A stretch of 64,000 nucleotides of DNA from Acidobacteriaceae bacterium (GCA_003151155.1 PLWX01000087.1:43888-107887); one strand, 5' to 3'. Positions 44,628-53,888 are shown, counted from the first letter of the stretch. Notes: generated from the sequence alone by a model not told the origin. A program made the numbers and translations.

Positions 44628-46138
44628 TACTGTTGCGCTCCCTTCTGCGGTGCGGCGGTCTGGATATAAGCGACGGAGCGGTTGTTCTCGGTGAAGATCT
44701 GGTTCGCGATGCGACGGATGTCAGCCTTCGAAACCTTGTCGATGCGATCGACGGATTTGAAGAGTTCGCGCCAATCGCCATAGCGAGTCTGATATTCCGC
44801 GAGTTCGTTGGCGAGACCCTCGTTGCTGCCGAGTTTGCGGATGAGTCCGGCTTTCTCGCGGGTCTTGATCATCTGGAGTTCTTCGTCGCTGACGTCGCTG
44901 GTTTTCAATTTCTCAATCTCGGCATGGATAGCGTCGCCAACTTCCTGGGTGGTATGGCCGCTGGTGGGCAGCGCGTAGAAGACGAAGAGGTGGGAGTACT
45001 TGATGCCGGGGAAGCCGCTGAATCCGGCAGCGGCGAGAGCAATCTTCTTATCGCGCACCAATGAGCGATAAAGGCGCGAAGTGCGGCCGTCGGAGAGCAG
45101 GTCGGTAATGACGTCGTAGACGGCGTCGTCGGCGTTGAGATAGTCGGGACGATGATAGCCCTCGAGGTAGTAGGGCTGCGATTGGTCTGTCAGCTTGACG
45201 ACGCGCTCGGAGTTCTGCGGCGGCTCGACGGAAGTTTCGTCAATCGGCTTGGAAGCGGAGGGAATGCGGGCGAAATACTTCTCGAGAACGGGAATGGCTT
45301 TCGCGGGATCGATGTCACCGACAACGCCCACCACCATGTTGCTGGGAATGTAGTACTGGTGGAAGAAGTGCTCGGCGTCGGTGGCGGAGAAGGTCTGGAG
45401 ATCCGAGTAGTAACCGACGGTCGGACGATGGTAGGGGCTGGCAGTGAACGACTCGGCGGTGAACTGCTCGATCAGGCGGCCGATCGGGGAACTGTCGGTG
45501 CGCATGCGGCGCTCTTCGACGACGACATCGCGCTCCTTATAGAACTCGCGCATCACGGGATGCAGGAAGCGTTCGGACTCGAGGTAGGCCCAGAGTTCGA
45601 ATTTGTTGACTGGAAGCGAATACATGTAGTCGGTACTGTCCCACGAAGTCTGGGCGTTCAGGCCTTCGCCGCCAGCGCTTTCGACGATCTGGCCGAACTG
45701 ATTGGGGATCACGTATTTGTTAGCCTCGGCGATGGTGTCTTTCCAGGCCTTCTGCAACTCAGCGACTTTCTTATCCTCGCGGCCGACACGCTTCTCGCGC
45801 TCATCGATGTAGGCGGTGTAGGCCTTCTCCACCTTTTCAAGAGCGACCTTCTCGGCGGTCCAATCGGTGGTGCCGATGGTCGGAGTGCCTTTGAAGGCCA
45901 TGTGCTCAAACATGTGCGCCAAGCCGGTGCGTCCGCGAGGATCCTGCGAAGATCCGGCATCAACGATTGTGTAGAAGGAGAAGACGGGAGCTTCGTGGCG
46001 CTGGCAGATGACGAAGGTGAGGCCGTTGGGCAAGGTCTTGACGGTGACGCGCTTTTCGAACGATGTCATGTCTTGCGCGGAGAGAAGAGCAGAGAGCAGG
46101 AGCAGCGCGAAGACAAGCTTCGCGGTGAGGCATTTCAT
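44627..46138 (-). CDS. Exported M16-family zinc metallopeptidase (active subunit)
   Basis: 503 aa from the ATG at 46138 (GGAGG upstream). A signal peptide ends near SAQ. The inverse zinc motif is H-M-F-E-H in GLAHMFEHMAFKGT, and the distal glutamate is in KERDVVVEERRMR. Second-domain blocks are SDGRTSRLYRSLVRDKKIALA. It should degrade peptides in the periplasm together with the inactive partner downstream, as in other bacterial M16 pairs. Its stop overlaps the partner's start by a base. Confidence 0.92.
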   Translation of the reverse strand: MKCLTAKLVFALLLLSALLSAQDMTSFEKRVTVKTLPNGLTFVICQRHEAPVFSFYTIVDAGSSQDPRGRTGLAHMFEHMAFKGTPTIGTTDWTAEKVALEKVEKAYTAYIDEREKRVGREDKKVAELQKAWKDTIAEANKYVIPNQFGQIVESAGGEGLNAQTSWDSTDYMYSLPVNKFELWAYLESERFLHPVMREFYKERDVVVEERRMRTDSSPIGRLIEQFTAESFTASPYHRPTVGYYSDLQTFSATDAEHFFHQYYIPSNMVVGVVGDIDPAKAIPVLEKYFARIPSASKPIDETSVEPPQNSERVVKLTDQSQPYYLEGYHRPDYLNADDAVYDVITDLLSDGRTSRLYRSLVRDKKIALAAAGFSGFPGIKYSHLFVFYALPTSGHTTQEVGDAIHAEIEKLKTSDVSDEELQMIKTREKAGLIRKLGSNEGLANELAEYQTRYGDWRELFKSVDRIDKVSKADIRRIANQIFTENNRSVAYIQTAAPQKGAQQ

Positions 46139-46207
46139 CGGACCTCCAAAAGCCAAAATTCGAGGGTACGTGTGGGGGAAGGGGAGTGTCAATTTGGGGA
46201 ACGTCTA

Positions 46208-46233
46208 ACACGGAGGCACGGAGACACGGAGGG
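46208..46233. repeat. Short tandem ACGGAG(G/A)CAC repeat
   Basis: Three near-repeats of a 9-bp unit (CACGGAGG/CACGGAGA/CACGGAGG) upstream of the aminotransferase gene and outside coding sequence. Confidence 0.55.
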
Positions 46234-46291
46234 TTCGATTCGGGGGATAGAATGAAGGTGATCTTTTAACCATCTATTTGGAAGGCATGCG

Positions 46292-47530
46292 ATGAGCACT
46301 TATTCGGAGATTGTCGAACGCGAGAAGCAGTACCTGCTGCCGACGTACGCGCGGTACCCGCTGGGGTTGGAGCGGGGTAAGGGCGTTTACCTGTATGACT
46401 TTGAGGGGAAGAAATATCTCGACCTGTTGAGCGGATTGGGAGTGAATGCGTTGGGGCATGCGCATCCGCGGATCGTTAAGGTGATTCGCGAGCAGGCGGC
46501 GAAGGTGATCCACCTCTCCAACCTTTATTACAACGAGTACCAGGGGTCGCTGGCGGAGAAGCTGTGTACCGCGTCGGGATTAGCGCGAGCATTTTTCGCC
46601 AACAGCGGTACGGAGGCAATTGAAGGCGCGCTGAAGCTAGTGCGGGCCGCCGGTCACGATCGCGGGGGAGAGCGGAAGTCGAAGGTGGTGGCGATTGACG
46701 GATCGTTCCACGGTCGCACGCTGGGAGCGCTGTCGATCACGGGGCAGCCGAAGTATCGCAAGAACTTCGATCCGTTGCCCGGCGGGGTGCAGTTCATTGG
46801 CTACAACAGCATTGAGGATTTACATGCCGCGGTGGATGACGAAACCTGCGCGATCGTGATCGAGCCGATCCAGGGCGAAGGCGGGGTACGCCCAGCGTCG
46901 GTGGAGTTCCTGCGAGCGGCACGGGAAGCGGCAACGCGGCACAACGCGGCGCTGATCTTCGACGAGATTCAATGCGGCATGGGACGAACAGGGAGGTTGT
47001 TCGCGTTCGAACACTTCGGGGTGAAGCCCGACGTGGTTTGCCTCGCGAAGCCGATTGCCGCGGGATTGCCGCTGGGCGCATTCCTTGTAACGGAAGAATT
47101 GGCAGCAGCGATTTCGCCGGGCAAGCATGGGACAACATTTGGCGGAGGTCCGCTGGCGTGCCGGGTGGCGCTGGAGTATTTGGCGATCCTGGAAGACGAG
47201 AAGCGACTGGAGCAGGTGCAGCGCGTGGGGGCATACTTTACTCAGCATTTACAGCAACTCGTGGAGAAGTTTGAGATCGTGGTAGAGGCGCGCGGAGTGG
47301 GGATGATGCAAGCGATCGAGTTGAACGTTCCCGCGAAAGGCTTTGTGGAAGGCGCGATTGCCGACGGAGTGCTGATCAACGTGACACAGGAGAAAGTACT
47401 GCGGTTCCTGCCGCCGTTTCTGCTGGAAGAGAAACATGTGGATAAGGGGATCAAGACGCTGAAGAAACTCTTAAAGACGGCGCAGAAGGAAGCAAAGGCG
47501 GAGCGGAAGGCGACAGCGGTGGCGGGCTAA
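46292..47530 (+). CDS. argD: Acetylornithine/ornithine-type class III aminotransferase
   Basis: 412 aa PLP enzyme. Blocks include YDFEGKKYLDLLSGLGVNALGHAHP, ANSGTEAIEGALKLVR, IDGSFHGRTLGALSITGQPKYR, EPIQGEGGVRPAS, LIFDEIQCGMGRTGRLFAFEH and the PLP lysine in VVCLAKPIAAGLPLGAF. This fits acetylornithine aminotransferase of arginine synthesis (N-acetylornithine + 2-oxoglutarate). No other arg gene is nearby, so succinylornithine or lysine-pathway roles remain possible. The start has GGAAGG seven bases upstream. Confidence 0.88.
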   Translation: MSTYSEIVEREKQYLLPTYARYPLGLERGKGVYLYDFEGKKYLDLLSGLGVNALGHAHPRIVKVIREQAAKVIHLSNLYYNEYQGSLAEKLCTASGLARAFFANSGTEAIEGALKLVRAAGHDRGGERKSKVVAIDGSFHGRTLGALSITGQPKYRKNFDPLPGGVQFIGYNSIEDLHAAVDDETCAIVIEPIQGEGGVRPASVEFLRAAREAATRHNAALIFDEIQCGMGRTGRLFAFEHFGVKPDVVCLAKPIAAGLPLGAFLVTEELAAAISPGKHGTTFGGGPLACRVALEYLAILEDEKRLEQVQRVGAYFTQHLQQLVEKFEIVVEARGVGMMQAIELNVPAKGFVEGAIADGVLINVTQEKVLRFLPPFLLEEKHVDKGIKTLKKLLKTAQKEAKAERKATAVAG

Positions 47531-47634
47531 AGCGCAAAAAGTTGGGGAGCCGGTTGGAGGCTCCCCTATAGAAGCGACAGAGGCGATATATCAGTTAGTT
47601 AGATAAGCAAGCGCGGTACCCGGTTGCTCGCAAG

Positions 47635-48501
47635 ATGCAGGAGACACAAACATATTCGGCGGTGGAGACGGAGCACGATTGGGCTACGCCCAGCGGGCAC
47701 CGCATGCACTATCACAAAGTGGGCACCGGGGCGCCGCTGCTGCTGATTCACGGGTTGGTGGCCTATTCCTTTTCCTGGCGATTCAACCTGCCGGTTTTGG
47801 CACCCGATTTCACGTGCTACGCGGTCGATCTGCTGGGGATGGGTGACTCCGAACGCCCGAAAGGCATCGACGTATCACCACGAGCGATTGCCGAAAGCCT
47901 GGTGGCATTTATGCGCGACCAATCTTCCGAGCCTTGGAGCGTGATCGGCAGCTCGCACGGTGGCGGAGTGGCAATGTGGGTGGAACGGCTGGCGCGTGAG
48001 GCTGGAATCCCGTTGGGCCGACTGGTGCTGGTCGCGCCGATCAATCCGTGGTCGAGCCATGGCCGGGTAATGGCGCCGGTGGCCGCCCATCCAATTACTA
48101 CCGCGATCGTTTGGGCGTTGGGCTTCGCGTATGTTCCAGTGCGTCGGGTCACTTTTAGGAGGATGTATGGCGATCCGACGCGGGTAACAGAAGCCACGAT
48201 TGAAGGATATGCCCGACCGCTGCGCATCAAGGGAACGGTGGCGCACTGCCTGGCGCTGCTTAAGAATTGGAACCGCAATGTCAATGAGTTGGAAGAAGTG
48301 ATGCGCGGGATCGACGTTCCTACGCTGCTGGTGTGGGGGACGCGGGATCGGCTTGTCTATCTCAGCTCCGCACAGCGCATGCTGGAGACGATCCCCGATG
48401 CGCGGCTGGTGACGATCGAAGGCACCGGGCATCTGCCCTACGAAGAGCAGCCAGACAAATTCAATGCCGCTGTGACGGCCTTCCTGAGAGACGAGGAGTA
48501 A
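47635..48501 (+). CDS. Alpha/beta hydrolase
   Basis: 288 aa soluble protein. The fold is shown by LLLIHGLVAYSFSWRFNLPVLAP, the oxyanion-hole HG, the nucleophile elbow GSSHGGGVA (serine nucleophile), VPTLLVWGTRDRLV with the acid, and GTGHLPYEEQPDKFNAAV with the catalytic histidine. The substrate is unknown. Its stop is directly followed by the TTG of the DedA gene, so they form one unit. The ribosome binding site at 47635 is weak. Confidence 0.88.
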   Translation: MQETQTYSAVETEHDWATPSGHRMHYHKVGTGAPLLLIHGLVAYSFSWRFNLPVLAPDFTCYAVDLLGMGDSERPKGIDVSPRAIAESLVAFMRDQSSEPWSVIGSSHGGGVAMWVERLAREAGIPLGRLVLVAPINPWSSHGRVMAPVAAHPITTAIVWALGFAYVPVRRVTFRRMYGDPTRVTEATIEGYARPLRIKGTVAHCLALLKNWNRNVNELEEVMRGIDVPTLLVWGTRDRLVYLSSAQRMLETIPDARLVTIEGTGHLPYEEQPDKFNAAVTAFLRDEE

Positions 48502-49107
48502 TTGGAGTCTCTCTTCGGCATTCTGAAAGACCACTTCAACGATCACGGATATTGGACCGTAGCGTTGGCGCTGCTCCTGGAAAACGCGGGAGTACCGGTT
48601 CCGGGCGAAAGCATTCTGCTGTTTGCAAGTTTCCTGGCCTATTCACAGGGAACGATGCAGCTGCGATGGATCATTCCGATTGCGATCGTGGCGGCTGTGC
48701 TCGGCGATAATCTTGGCTACTGGCTGGGCCTGCGTGGCGGGCGTCCGCTGCTTGAGCGCTACCAGCGATTCTTTCGCATATCACCGGCAAGCCTGGCGAA
48801 AGGCGAACGAACCTTCGAGCGTTTTGGAGCTCTCACCGTATTCCTGGCACGCTTCATCTTCGGATTGCGCGTAATCGCAGGACCATTAGCTGGCGTGCTG
48901 AAGATGCCGTGGCGGCGCTTTCTCCTCTTCAATGCTCTAGGCGCGACCGTCTGGGTGATCGTGATCTCGGTAGTCGGCGCTTTGTTCGGGCGCCACTGGG
49001 AACGGGTGATGGAGGTGATGGGCGAGGTGAATACCGGGATTCTCATCGTTGCCGCCGTGGTGATCGCGCTGCTCTGGTGGCGTTACCGATTCCGCAAAAA
49101 TTCATAA
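48502..49107 (+). CDS. DedA/VTT-domain membrane protein
   Basis: 201 aa with about five hydrophobic segments. It starts with a TTG immediately after the hydrolase stop; GAGGAG overlaps that stop. The family blocks are LLENAGVPVPGESILLFASFLA, VAAVLGDNLGYWLGLRGGRPLLERY and FGALTVFLARFIFGLRVIAGPLAGVLKMPWRRFLLFNALGA. DedA proteins affect lipid flipping and membrane homeostasis. Confidence 0.9.
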   Translation: MESLFGILKDHFNDHGYWTVALALLLENAGVPVPGESILLFASFLAYSQGTMQLRWIIPIAIVAAVLGDNLGYWLGLRGGRPLLERYQRFFRISPASLAKGERTFERFGALTVFLARFIFGLRVIAGPLAGVLKMPWRRFLLFNALGATVWVIVISVVGALFGRHWERVMEVMGEVNTGILIVAAVVIALLWWRYRFRKNS

Positions 49108-49271
49108 GCCATTTGCGTTGGCGTAATGCCGATGAGAGATGGTCGAGTGGGCCTGCATGTGGGCGACAAAAGCGTCGTTTCGTTCTCAAGTTACTTTCGG
49201 AAGTGTCCGATGGTGTACCTGAGCGTGATATTTCTTGCCACATTTTGAGGGTTTTGGCATCCAATAGAGAC

Positions 49272-49508
49272 ATGGCGACCACACGAGTAAAGCGCGTGTT
49301 ATGGCTACTGGCAGGCTGGACGCTGCTGGCGGCGGGAGGCGTTGGAATCTTCCTGCCCCTGCCTGGGGTAGCGTTGATCGCGCTTGGGTTGCTGGTGCTC
49401 TCCACCGAGTACGTTTGGGCGCATAGTTTAGTCGGGCGGTTGCGCGGGCGGTTTCCTAAGACCGTGGGCGCGATGGAGAAATACTCGAGCCGCGCCGCCG
49501 ACCACTAA
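49272..49508 (+). CDS. Small membrane protein, PGPGW-like
   Basis: 78 aa with two hydrophobic segments. Residues 10-60 (LWLLAGWTLLAAGGVGIFLPLPGVALIALGLLVLSTEYVWA) resemble the TIGR02611/PGPGW family, small membrane proteins of unknown function. It lies 164 bp after the DedA gene and 26 bp before the DUF58 gene. No clear ribosome binding site. Confidence 0.72.
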   Translation: MATTRVKRVLWLLAGWTLLAAGGVGIFLPLPGVALIALGLLVLSTEYVWAHSLVGRLRGRFPKTVGAMEKYSSRAADH

Positions 49509-49534
49509 GCTTTCTTCTACAATCGCATCATCCG

Positions 49535-50923
49535 ATGCGCGAGCTTCTCGAAAAACTGCTGGCTAAGATCGACCGCGGAGCGTGGGTACGTTTTCTCATC
49601 GCCGTGTTCGGGCTCACGCTGGCGTTCGCCTCGGCGCTGCTTTCCACCGTCGCAAACGAAACCGGAAACGTTTGGGCTGCGATCATCCTGGCGAGCGCCT
49701 CACTGATTCTTGCGGCGGTGGTGGCGATCGCAGTGGTTCCCTACCTTGCGCGGCGGGTGGCGATACGGCGGATGCGCGACGCGCTGAACTACGAGGTTAC
49801 GCGCGAAGGCGCGATCTACCTGGTGCTTGCGCTGGTGATTGGGATCGCGGCATTGAATACGGGCAACAACCTGCTGTTTATCGTGGTGTCGGCGATGCTG
49901 GCGGCGGTGATGGTGTCGGGGATCGCGAGCGCGATCGTGCTGCTGGGGATCGAACTCGACGTGGTGGTGCCGGAACATCTCTTCGCCGGGAATGCGGCGC
50001 TGGCGCGATTGGTGCTTCGCAATAAGAACCGATGGGTGCCGGCGTTCTCCATCAGTGTGGTGGCACCCAAACACAAGAAGCCCAAGAAGCACGTCAGTAT
50101 GCATCGATCTTCGTTTCGCTTTCCTCCGAAATCGAAGGCTGGCGAGGAATGGTTCATGTGGCCGGATTTATCGGTGCGCTGGACGACTGACCCACCGCCG
50201 CCGGCGGACATGTTTCGCGAGACGGTTTACTTCCCCTTCATTCCAGCGCGGCAATCAGCGCAGGCGGAAGTGGAACTGCGGTTCGCGAAACGCGGATCGT
50301 ACGTACAGAACGGGTTCGGTCTACAAACCAGGTTTCCATTTTCGTTTCTCACCAAGACGCGCACTATCGCTATGCAGCGGGAAGTCGTCGTGTATCCATC
50401 GGTGGATGCTACGGACGAGTTTTACGAGATGCTGCCGCTCATCACAGGAGAGTTTGAGACCTACGTGCGTGGGCGCGGATACGACCTGTATCGGATCCGG
50501 GACTATGCGGCGGAAGATTCGGCACGCCACGTGGATTGGAAGGCGACGGCGCGTACCGGTCAGCTGAAAGTTCGCGAGTTCACCCGCGAAGATGAACGTA
50601 AGCTGCGGTTGGTTTTTGATAATCCGGAGCCGGGCAGGATTTCACCCGAAAACTACGAACGCGGGGTGGCGCTGGCGGCGTCGCTGGCCTGGCACTTTGC
50701 GGCTGAATTGGCGGAACTCTCGTTTGCGGCCCCCGGCTATCACGGTTCGCCAGAGGTCTATGACTTTCTGCGGCATGTAGCGCTGGTGCAGCCTTCCGAG
50801 GGACCTTCGGTACTGGATTCGCTGGAACTGACCGAAGACTACAACATTGTTGTGACCTCGCGGAAACAGGGCAGTATTCCCACGCCACTGTGGAATTGCT
50901 CTTACTTTGTCTTCCTGGATTGA
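49535..50923 (+). CDS. DUF58-domain membrane protein
   Basis: 462 aa. Three or four hydrophobic segments lie in the first 150 residues. The DUF58 signature GRGYDLYRIRDYAAEDSARHVDWKATARTGQLKVREFTREDERKLRLVFDN sits at about 310-360. DUF58 proteins are usually next to MoxR ATPases and transglutaminase-like proteins; neither is seen here. Extra soluble domain after about 150 (VAPKHKKPKKHVSM...). Function unknown. Confidence 0.85.
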   Translation: MRELLEKLLAKIDRGAWVRFLIAVFGLTLAFASALLSTVANETGNVWAAIILASASLILAAVVAIAVVPYLARRVAIRRMRDALNYEVTREGAIYLVLALVIGIAALNTGNNLLFIVVSAMLAAVMVSGIASAIVLLGIELDVVVPEHLFAGNAALARLVLRNKNRWVPAFSISVVAPKHKKPKKHVSMHRSSFRFPPKSKAGEEWFMWPDLSVRWTTDPPPPADMFRETVYFPFIPARQSAQAEVELRFAKRGSYVQNGFGLQTRFPFSFLTKTRTIAMQREVVVYPSVDATDEFYEMLPLITGEFETYVRGRGYDLYRIRDYAAEDSARHVDWKATARTGQLKVREFTREDERKLRLVFDNPEPGRISPENYERGVALAASLAWHFAAELAELSFAAPGYHGSPEVYDFLRHVALVQPSEGPSVLDSLELTEDYNIVVTSRKQGSIPTPLWNCSYFVFLD

Positions 50924-50996
50924 GGGTTCCTGCACGCGCGGACCCGCAAGAAATCTGCAGGAATTCGTTCATTGGCCTTGCGTCAGAGCTGGAAAC

Positions 50997-51008
50997 GGGC
51001 TAAAGTCC
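50997..51008. repeat. GGGCTAAAGCCC-family element
   Basis: GGGCTAAAGTCC here is one of four related short palindromes in the window; the others are at 15027-15038, 37081-37092 and 38915-38926. All are intergenic. Confidence 0.5.
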
Positions 51009-51068
51009 GCTCCCACAGTGGGCGGATGGCTGCACCCTTTCGGGTCGTGAGCCATCAGGAGGTCATGG

Positions 51069-51497
51069 ATGGCAGCAATCCTGGAGTTGCTGAAAAAGAA
51101 CCAGCACGATCTACACGTGGTGCAACACGATCAGACGGTGATCGAAGTTGTACATTTCATGGTCGAGAACAATGTTGGCGCAGTGCCCGTGCTGGAAAAC
51201 GGGGAACTGGTCGGCATTTTTTCCGAGCGCGACCTGATGACCAAGGTCCTGGTGCGCGGGCATGACCCGAACAATACATCGGTGGAGCATGTCATGTCGC
51301 CCGATCCGTTGCGAGTGGCGCCGGATGTATCGATTCATGACTGCATGGTGCTGATGAAACAGCATAAGTTTCGCCATCTACCGATCTGCGAAGGCAGCAA
51401 GATCGTGGGCTTGCTGTCGTTGCGCGACATCCTGATGCATGAAGTGGATGAGCAGGACGTCGAAGTGCGCATGATGCGAGCGTATATAGCGAGCTGA
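51069..51497 (+). CDS. Two-CBS-domain protein
   Basis: 142 aa. Two CBS motifs are visible: residues about 10-60 (VVQHDQTVIEVVHFMVENNVGAVPVLENGELVGIFSERDLMTKVL) and 70-130 (VAPDVSIHDCMVLMKQHKFRHLPICEGSKIVGLLSLRDILMHEV). A Bateman module of this size binds an adenosyl nucleotide as sensor. AGGAGG lies seven bases before the ATG. A terminator follows. No partner gene is evident. Confidence 0.9.
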   Translation: MAAILELLKKNQHDLHVVQHDQTVIEVVHFMVENNVGAVPVLENGELVGIFSERDLMTKVLVRGHDPNNTSVEHVMSPDPLRVAPDVSIHDCMVLMKQHKFRHLPICEGSKIVGLLSLRDILMHEVDEQDVEVRMMRAYIAS

Positions 51498-51531
51498 CAG
51501 CGGAAGAATTATCCATCGCGAAGAGAAAGAC

Positions 51532-51557
51532 ATCCCTGCCTGCGGGCAGGGATTTTT
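51532..51557 (+). terminator. Terminator after CBS protein gene
   Basis: ATCCCTGCC (51532-51540) pairs with GGCAGGGAT (51545-51553), followed by T5. Confidence 0.88.
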
Positions 51558-52302
51558 ATGCGCCGGCGCTCTTCGTCTTGAGGCCAACGATCAGTTCGAT
51601 CTGATCGCAAATCCACTGGGCTTCGTTGTGGTCAGGAATGGCCTTGCCCAGTTGGAACGAGTTGCGTTTCCGATCGGTCAGCATCACGGTGTAATAGGCG
51701 ACGCCTCGGCTTCCTCCAGATTGCATGGTGATCTTGGGATACAGCGAAAGGACGTCGCTCGCGTCCCACCGTTTGTTCCCGCGCCAGCCCAGGGTGTTGG
51801 TGTGCAGTGTGAGCTCACTGGCGTTCGCAACGATACGGGCGGTGCCGAACCACAAGTTGAGGCCGATGATGATTAGCAGCAGATCGAAGAACCCGAAGAT
51901 GACTGCGAAGAAAATGGGTGCATGCAGGCGAAGAATTACAGCTTCAGCCCCTCCGAAGAGGAGGGCGAATATCGTAACTCCAAAAGCGGCGCTCACGCTT
52001 CGGCCAGCTGGATAGTAGAACTGCGTGCCGCCCTCCGGCGCGGGAGAAACCACGACGGTGGGTCGAAGGGGAGCGGCTGGAGGGTGCGCGCGCTCGGCAA
52101 CTTCTTCTTTGGTCTCCCAACTTTCGACAGTGGGAGAGTCAGCGGTCTGGAAGACGGGAACTTCGTAGGTCTCGTCAAAGTTGACGCCGGGAACATCCGC
52201 TTTCGCGCGAACCAGCCAGAGGATTTCATTCGACGGATTGCTGTGGTTCGCTCGATTGGAGGTTGCGTGGGATGTCGAAATCGAGCGGAATGGTCGAGCC
52301 AA
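51556..52302 (-). pseudogene. C-terminal part of a frameshifted membrane protein
   Basis: This frame (NPSNEILWLVRAKADVPGVNFDETYEVPVFQ, two membrane helices at about 120-165, then a soluble tail) continues, in a different frame, the sequence that ends in IPLDFDIPRN in the frame at 52226-52882. In related membrane proteins (DUF3592-like) these two stretches are contiguous, so one base is probably gained or lost near 52230-52260. No own ribosome binding site is seen. It is either a recent pseudogene, a sequencing error or a programmed frameshift. Confidence 0.6.
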
Positions 52303-52882
52303 CCGGTCCGGCCATGATCTGTTCCGCGCCGAGATTCTTTTTGCCCTGCCAGCGAATGTATTCGAACGTCGACCGGCTGTTACCCGTGCCGCTGGTGACG
52401 CGGTTCACGCAAGTTAACGCAAGATTGATGCCATGCGGCAACGGATAGGGCAGGTGAACGTCGATGGTGCCCTTCAGATTTCTCCCCAAGACCGCGGGAA
52501 GGGTTTGCAGCTGTATGCAGGTTTTGCCGAAGCGCGCCAGACGTAAAGTTTGCAGGCTCGCCCAGATAAGAAGACAGATGCCGATGAGCGGGAAGAGTGC
52601 CACGAACAAGGGAGCCCATGGATTTCGCGATGGGGTGGGGTTTTGGAAGAAGAAATAAACAGGCAACGCCGAGCCGCCGCTCCATAGCAACGCGAACACC
52701 CACGTGGAGATCGCCGACCCCCCGGTTCGCCCGAGAGCGCGACCCTGCGCCCAATCCTTACGCCACAACCAGGGTTGGCCGGGATTCGCCTCCTGAATGG
52801 CCTTAAGCTGGCGAGTTTTCTTCATTCCGCCAATGCCGGCTGCCACAATTACACACCCAAGCAGAAATAAGCCGCTGCCCAC
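52226..52882 (-). pseudogene. N-terminal part of the same frameshifted membrane protein
   Basis: 218 aa from a GTG at 52882. It contains hydrophobic segments near 1-20 and 65-115, then a beta-rich part ending in TIPLDFDIPRN, where the frame is lost. The open frame extends upstream as GGCLALFALPFIAGGG...FFAI to about 53040 without an ATG, so the N-terminus also appears damaged or is started in an unusual way. A TATAAT lies at 53041-53036 on this strand. Confidence 0.6.
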
Positions 52883-53142
52883 AAAAACGCCGACCCAAGG
52901 ATTGTGGAACTTCGGATCGTTCAGCGAACGATAGCTGACGATAGCGAAAAATCCGCCACCCGCGATGAAGGGAAGGGCAAATAGCGCAAGGCATCCGCCG
53001 GCAACATTGGCCTGATTGGTAGGTATGGTGGCGGAATTATAGGACGCGCTTGGCCTGTTTCCGAGGGCGAACGTGGTTCCGCAGCTCAGATTTCGGCAAC
53101 CCGGCCCACCCCTGCATTCAGGAGCTTCATCTAATTACGAAA

Positions 53143-53203
53143 CTAAACCTTTTGAGATGGGTTCCTTCCTGTTCAGGCAGGAACTACGAGCCTGCCGGTT
53201 TAG
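53143..53203 (+). other. Structured 5' leader of the outer-membrane barrel gene
   Basis: CTAAACC at 53143-53149 pairs with GGTTTAG at 53197-53203. Inside are two alternative hairpins: GTTCCT/AGGAAC (53161-53184) and GGCAGG/CCTGCC (53176-53196), which share bases and exclude each other. This is a possible regulatory leader; no riboswitch class is recognised. Confidence 0.35.
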
Positions 53204-53247
53204 CAATCACGTGGGACGGGTAACAGACCCTTTGGAGATGGGACACA

Positions 53248-53832
53248 ATGCGTAAGATTTCAGTACTGGCAATGCTGGCGACAATCCTGATGCTGGCGCC
53301 GGCCATGTTTGCACAAGATCACGGGGAAGTAGGAGTGTTTGCCGATTACACCCGACTCGGCACCGGCGGCAGCAGTGCACTGAACTTTGTGGGTGTAGGC
53401 GCTCGCGTCGGATTCAACATTCATCCGAACGTGGCCCTGGAAGCCGAGGGGTCGTATGACCCGAACCGTTCGTATGTGACCACCACCGACAACGGCGGCG
53501 TGTTTAATACATTCAATTCCAACCTGCATATTGCGCAAGCCATGTTCGGACCGAAATTCCAGTTCGGTACCCACGCGGTGCGTGCCTTCGTAACGGTGAA
53601 GGGTGGTCTCATTACCTTCCGCGGGGGCAACCCGAGCTTCATTGGAACAGTGAATAGCGTTCCCACGGGTAATACCGATGGCGTGCTCTATCCGGGCGGC
53701 GGCCTGGAAGCATTCCTCGGACCGATCGGACTTCGCCTCGATGTGGGCGACGAAATCTATTTCACCAGCAACACGTCGAGCAGCGCACACAACAATCTGA
53801 AAGTGAGCTTCGGACCGCACATCCGCTTCTAA
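53248..53832 (+). CDS. Small outer-membrane beta-barrel protein
   Basis: 194 aa with a signal peptide (MRKISVLAMLATILMLAPAM, cleaved near FAQ). The mature part alternates hydrophobic and polar residues (VGVFADYTRLG, VGVGARVGFNIHPNVALEAEGSYDPNR, GLRLDVGDEIYF) and ends in phenylalanine (GPHIRF), the outer-membrane C-terminal signal. This fits an eight-strand OmpA/OmpX-type barrel. GGAG lies 8 bp before the ATG. Expression unit: own leader and terminator. Confidence 0.85.
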   Translation: MRKISVLAMLATILMLAPAMFAQDHGEVGVFADYTRLGTGGSSALNFVGVGARVGFNIHPNVALEAEGSYDPNRSYVTTTDNGGVFNTFNSNLHIAQAMFGPKFQFGTHAVRAFVTVKGGLITFRGGNPSFIGTVNSVPTGNTDGVLYPGGGLEAFLGPIGLRLDVGDEIYFTSNTSSSAHNNLKVSFGPHIRF

Positions 53833-53858
53833 ATTTCAGCCAGCGATGCAAACCAGAG

Positions 53859-53888
53859 CAGGCAGCTCCTTGGAGCTGCCTGTTCTCT
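53859..53888 (+). terminator. Terminator after outer-membrane barrel gene
   Basis: CAGGCAGCTCC (53859-53869) pairs with GGAGCTGCCTG (53872-53882); TTCTCTT follows. Confidence 0.82.

Noticed and set aside
45152-46255. 367-codon plus-strand open frame
   Set aside because: Antisense to the active M16 peptidase gene; no family features.
53041-53247. Cyclic di-GMP (GEMM) riboswitch
   Set aside because: The leader has paired regions, but the GEMM core and tetraloop/receptor elements are missing.
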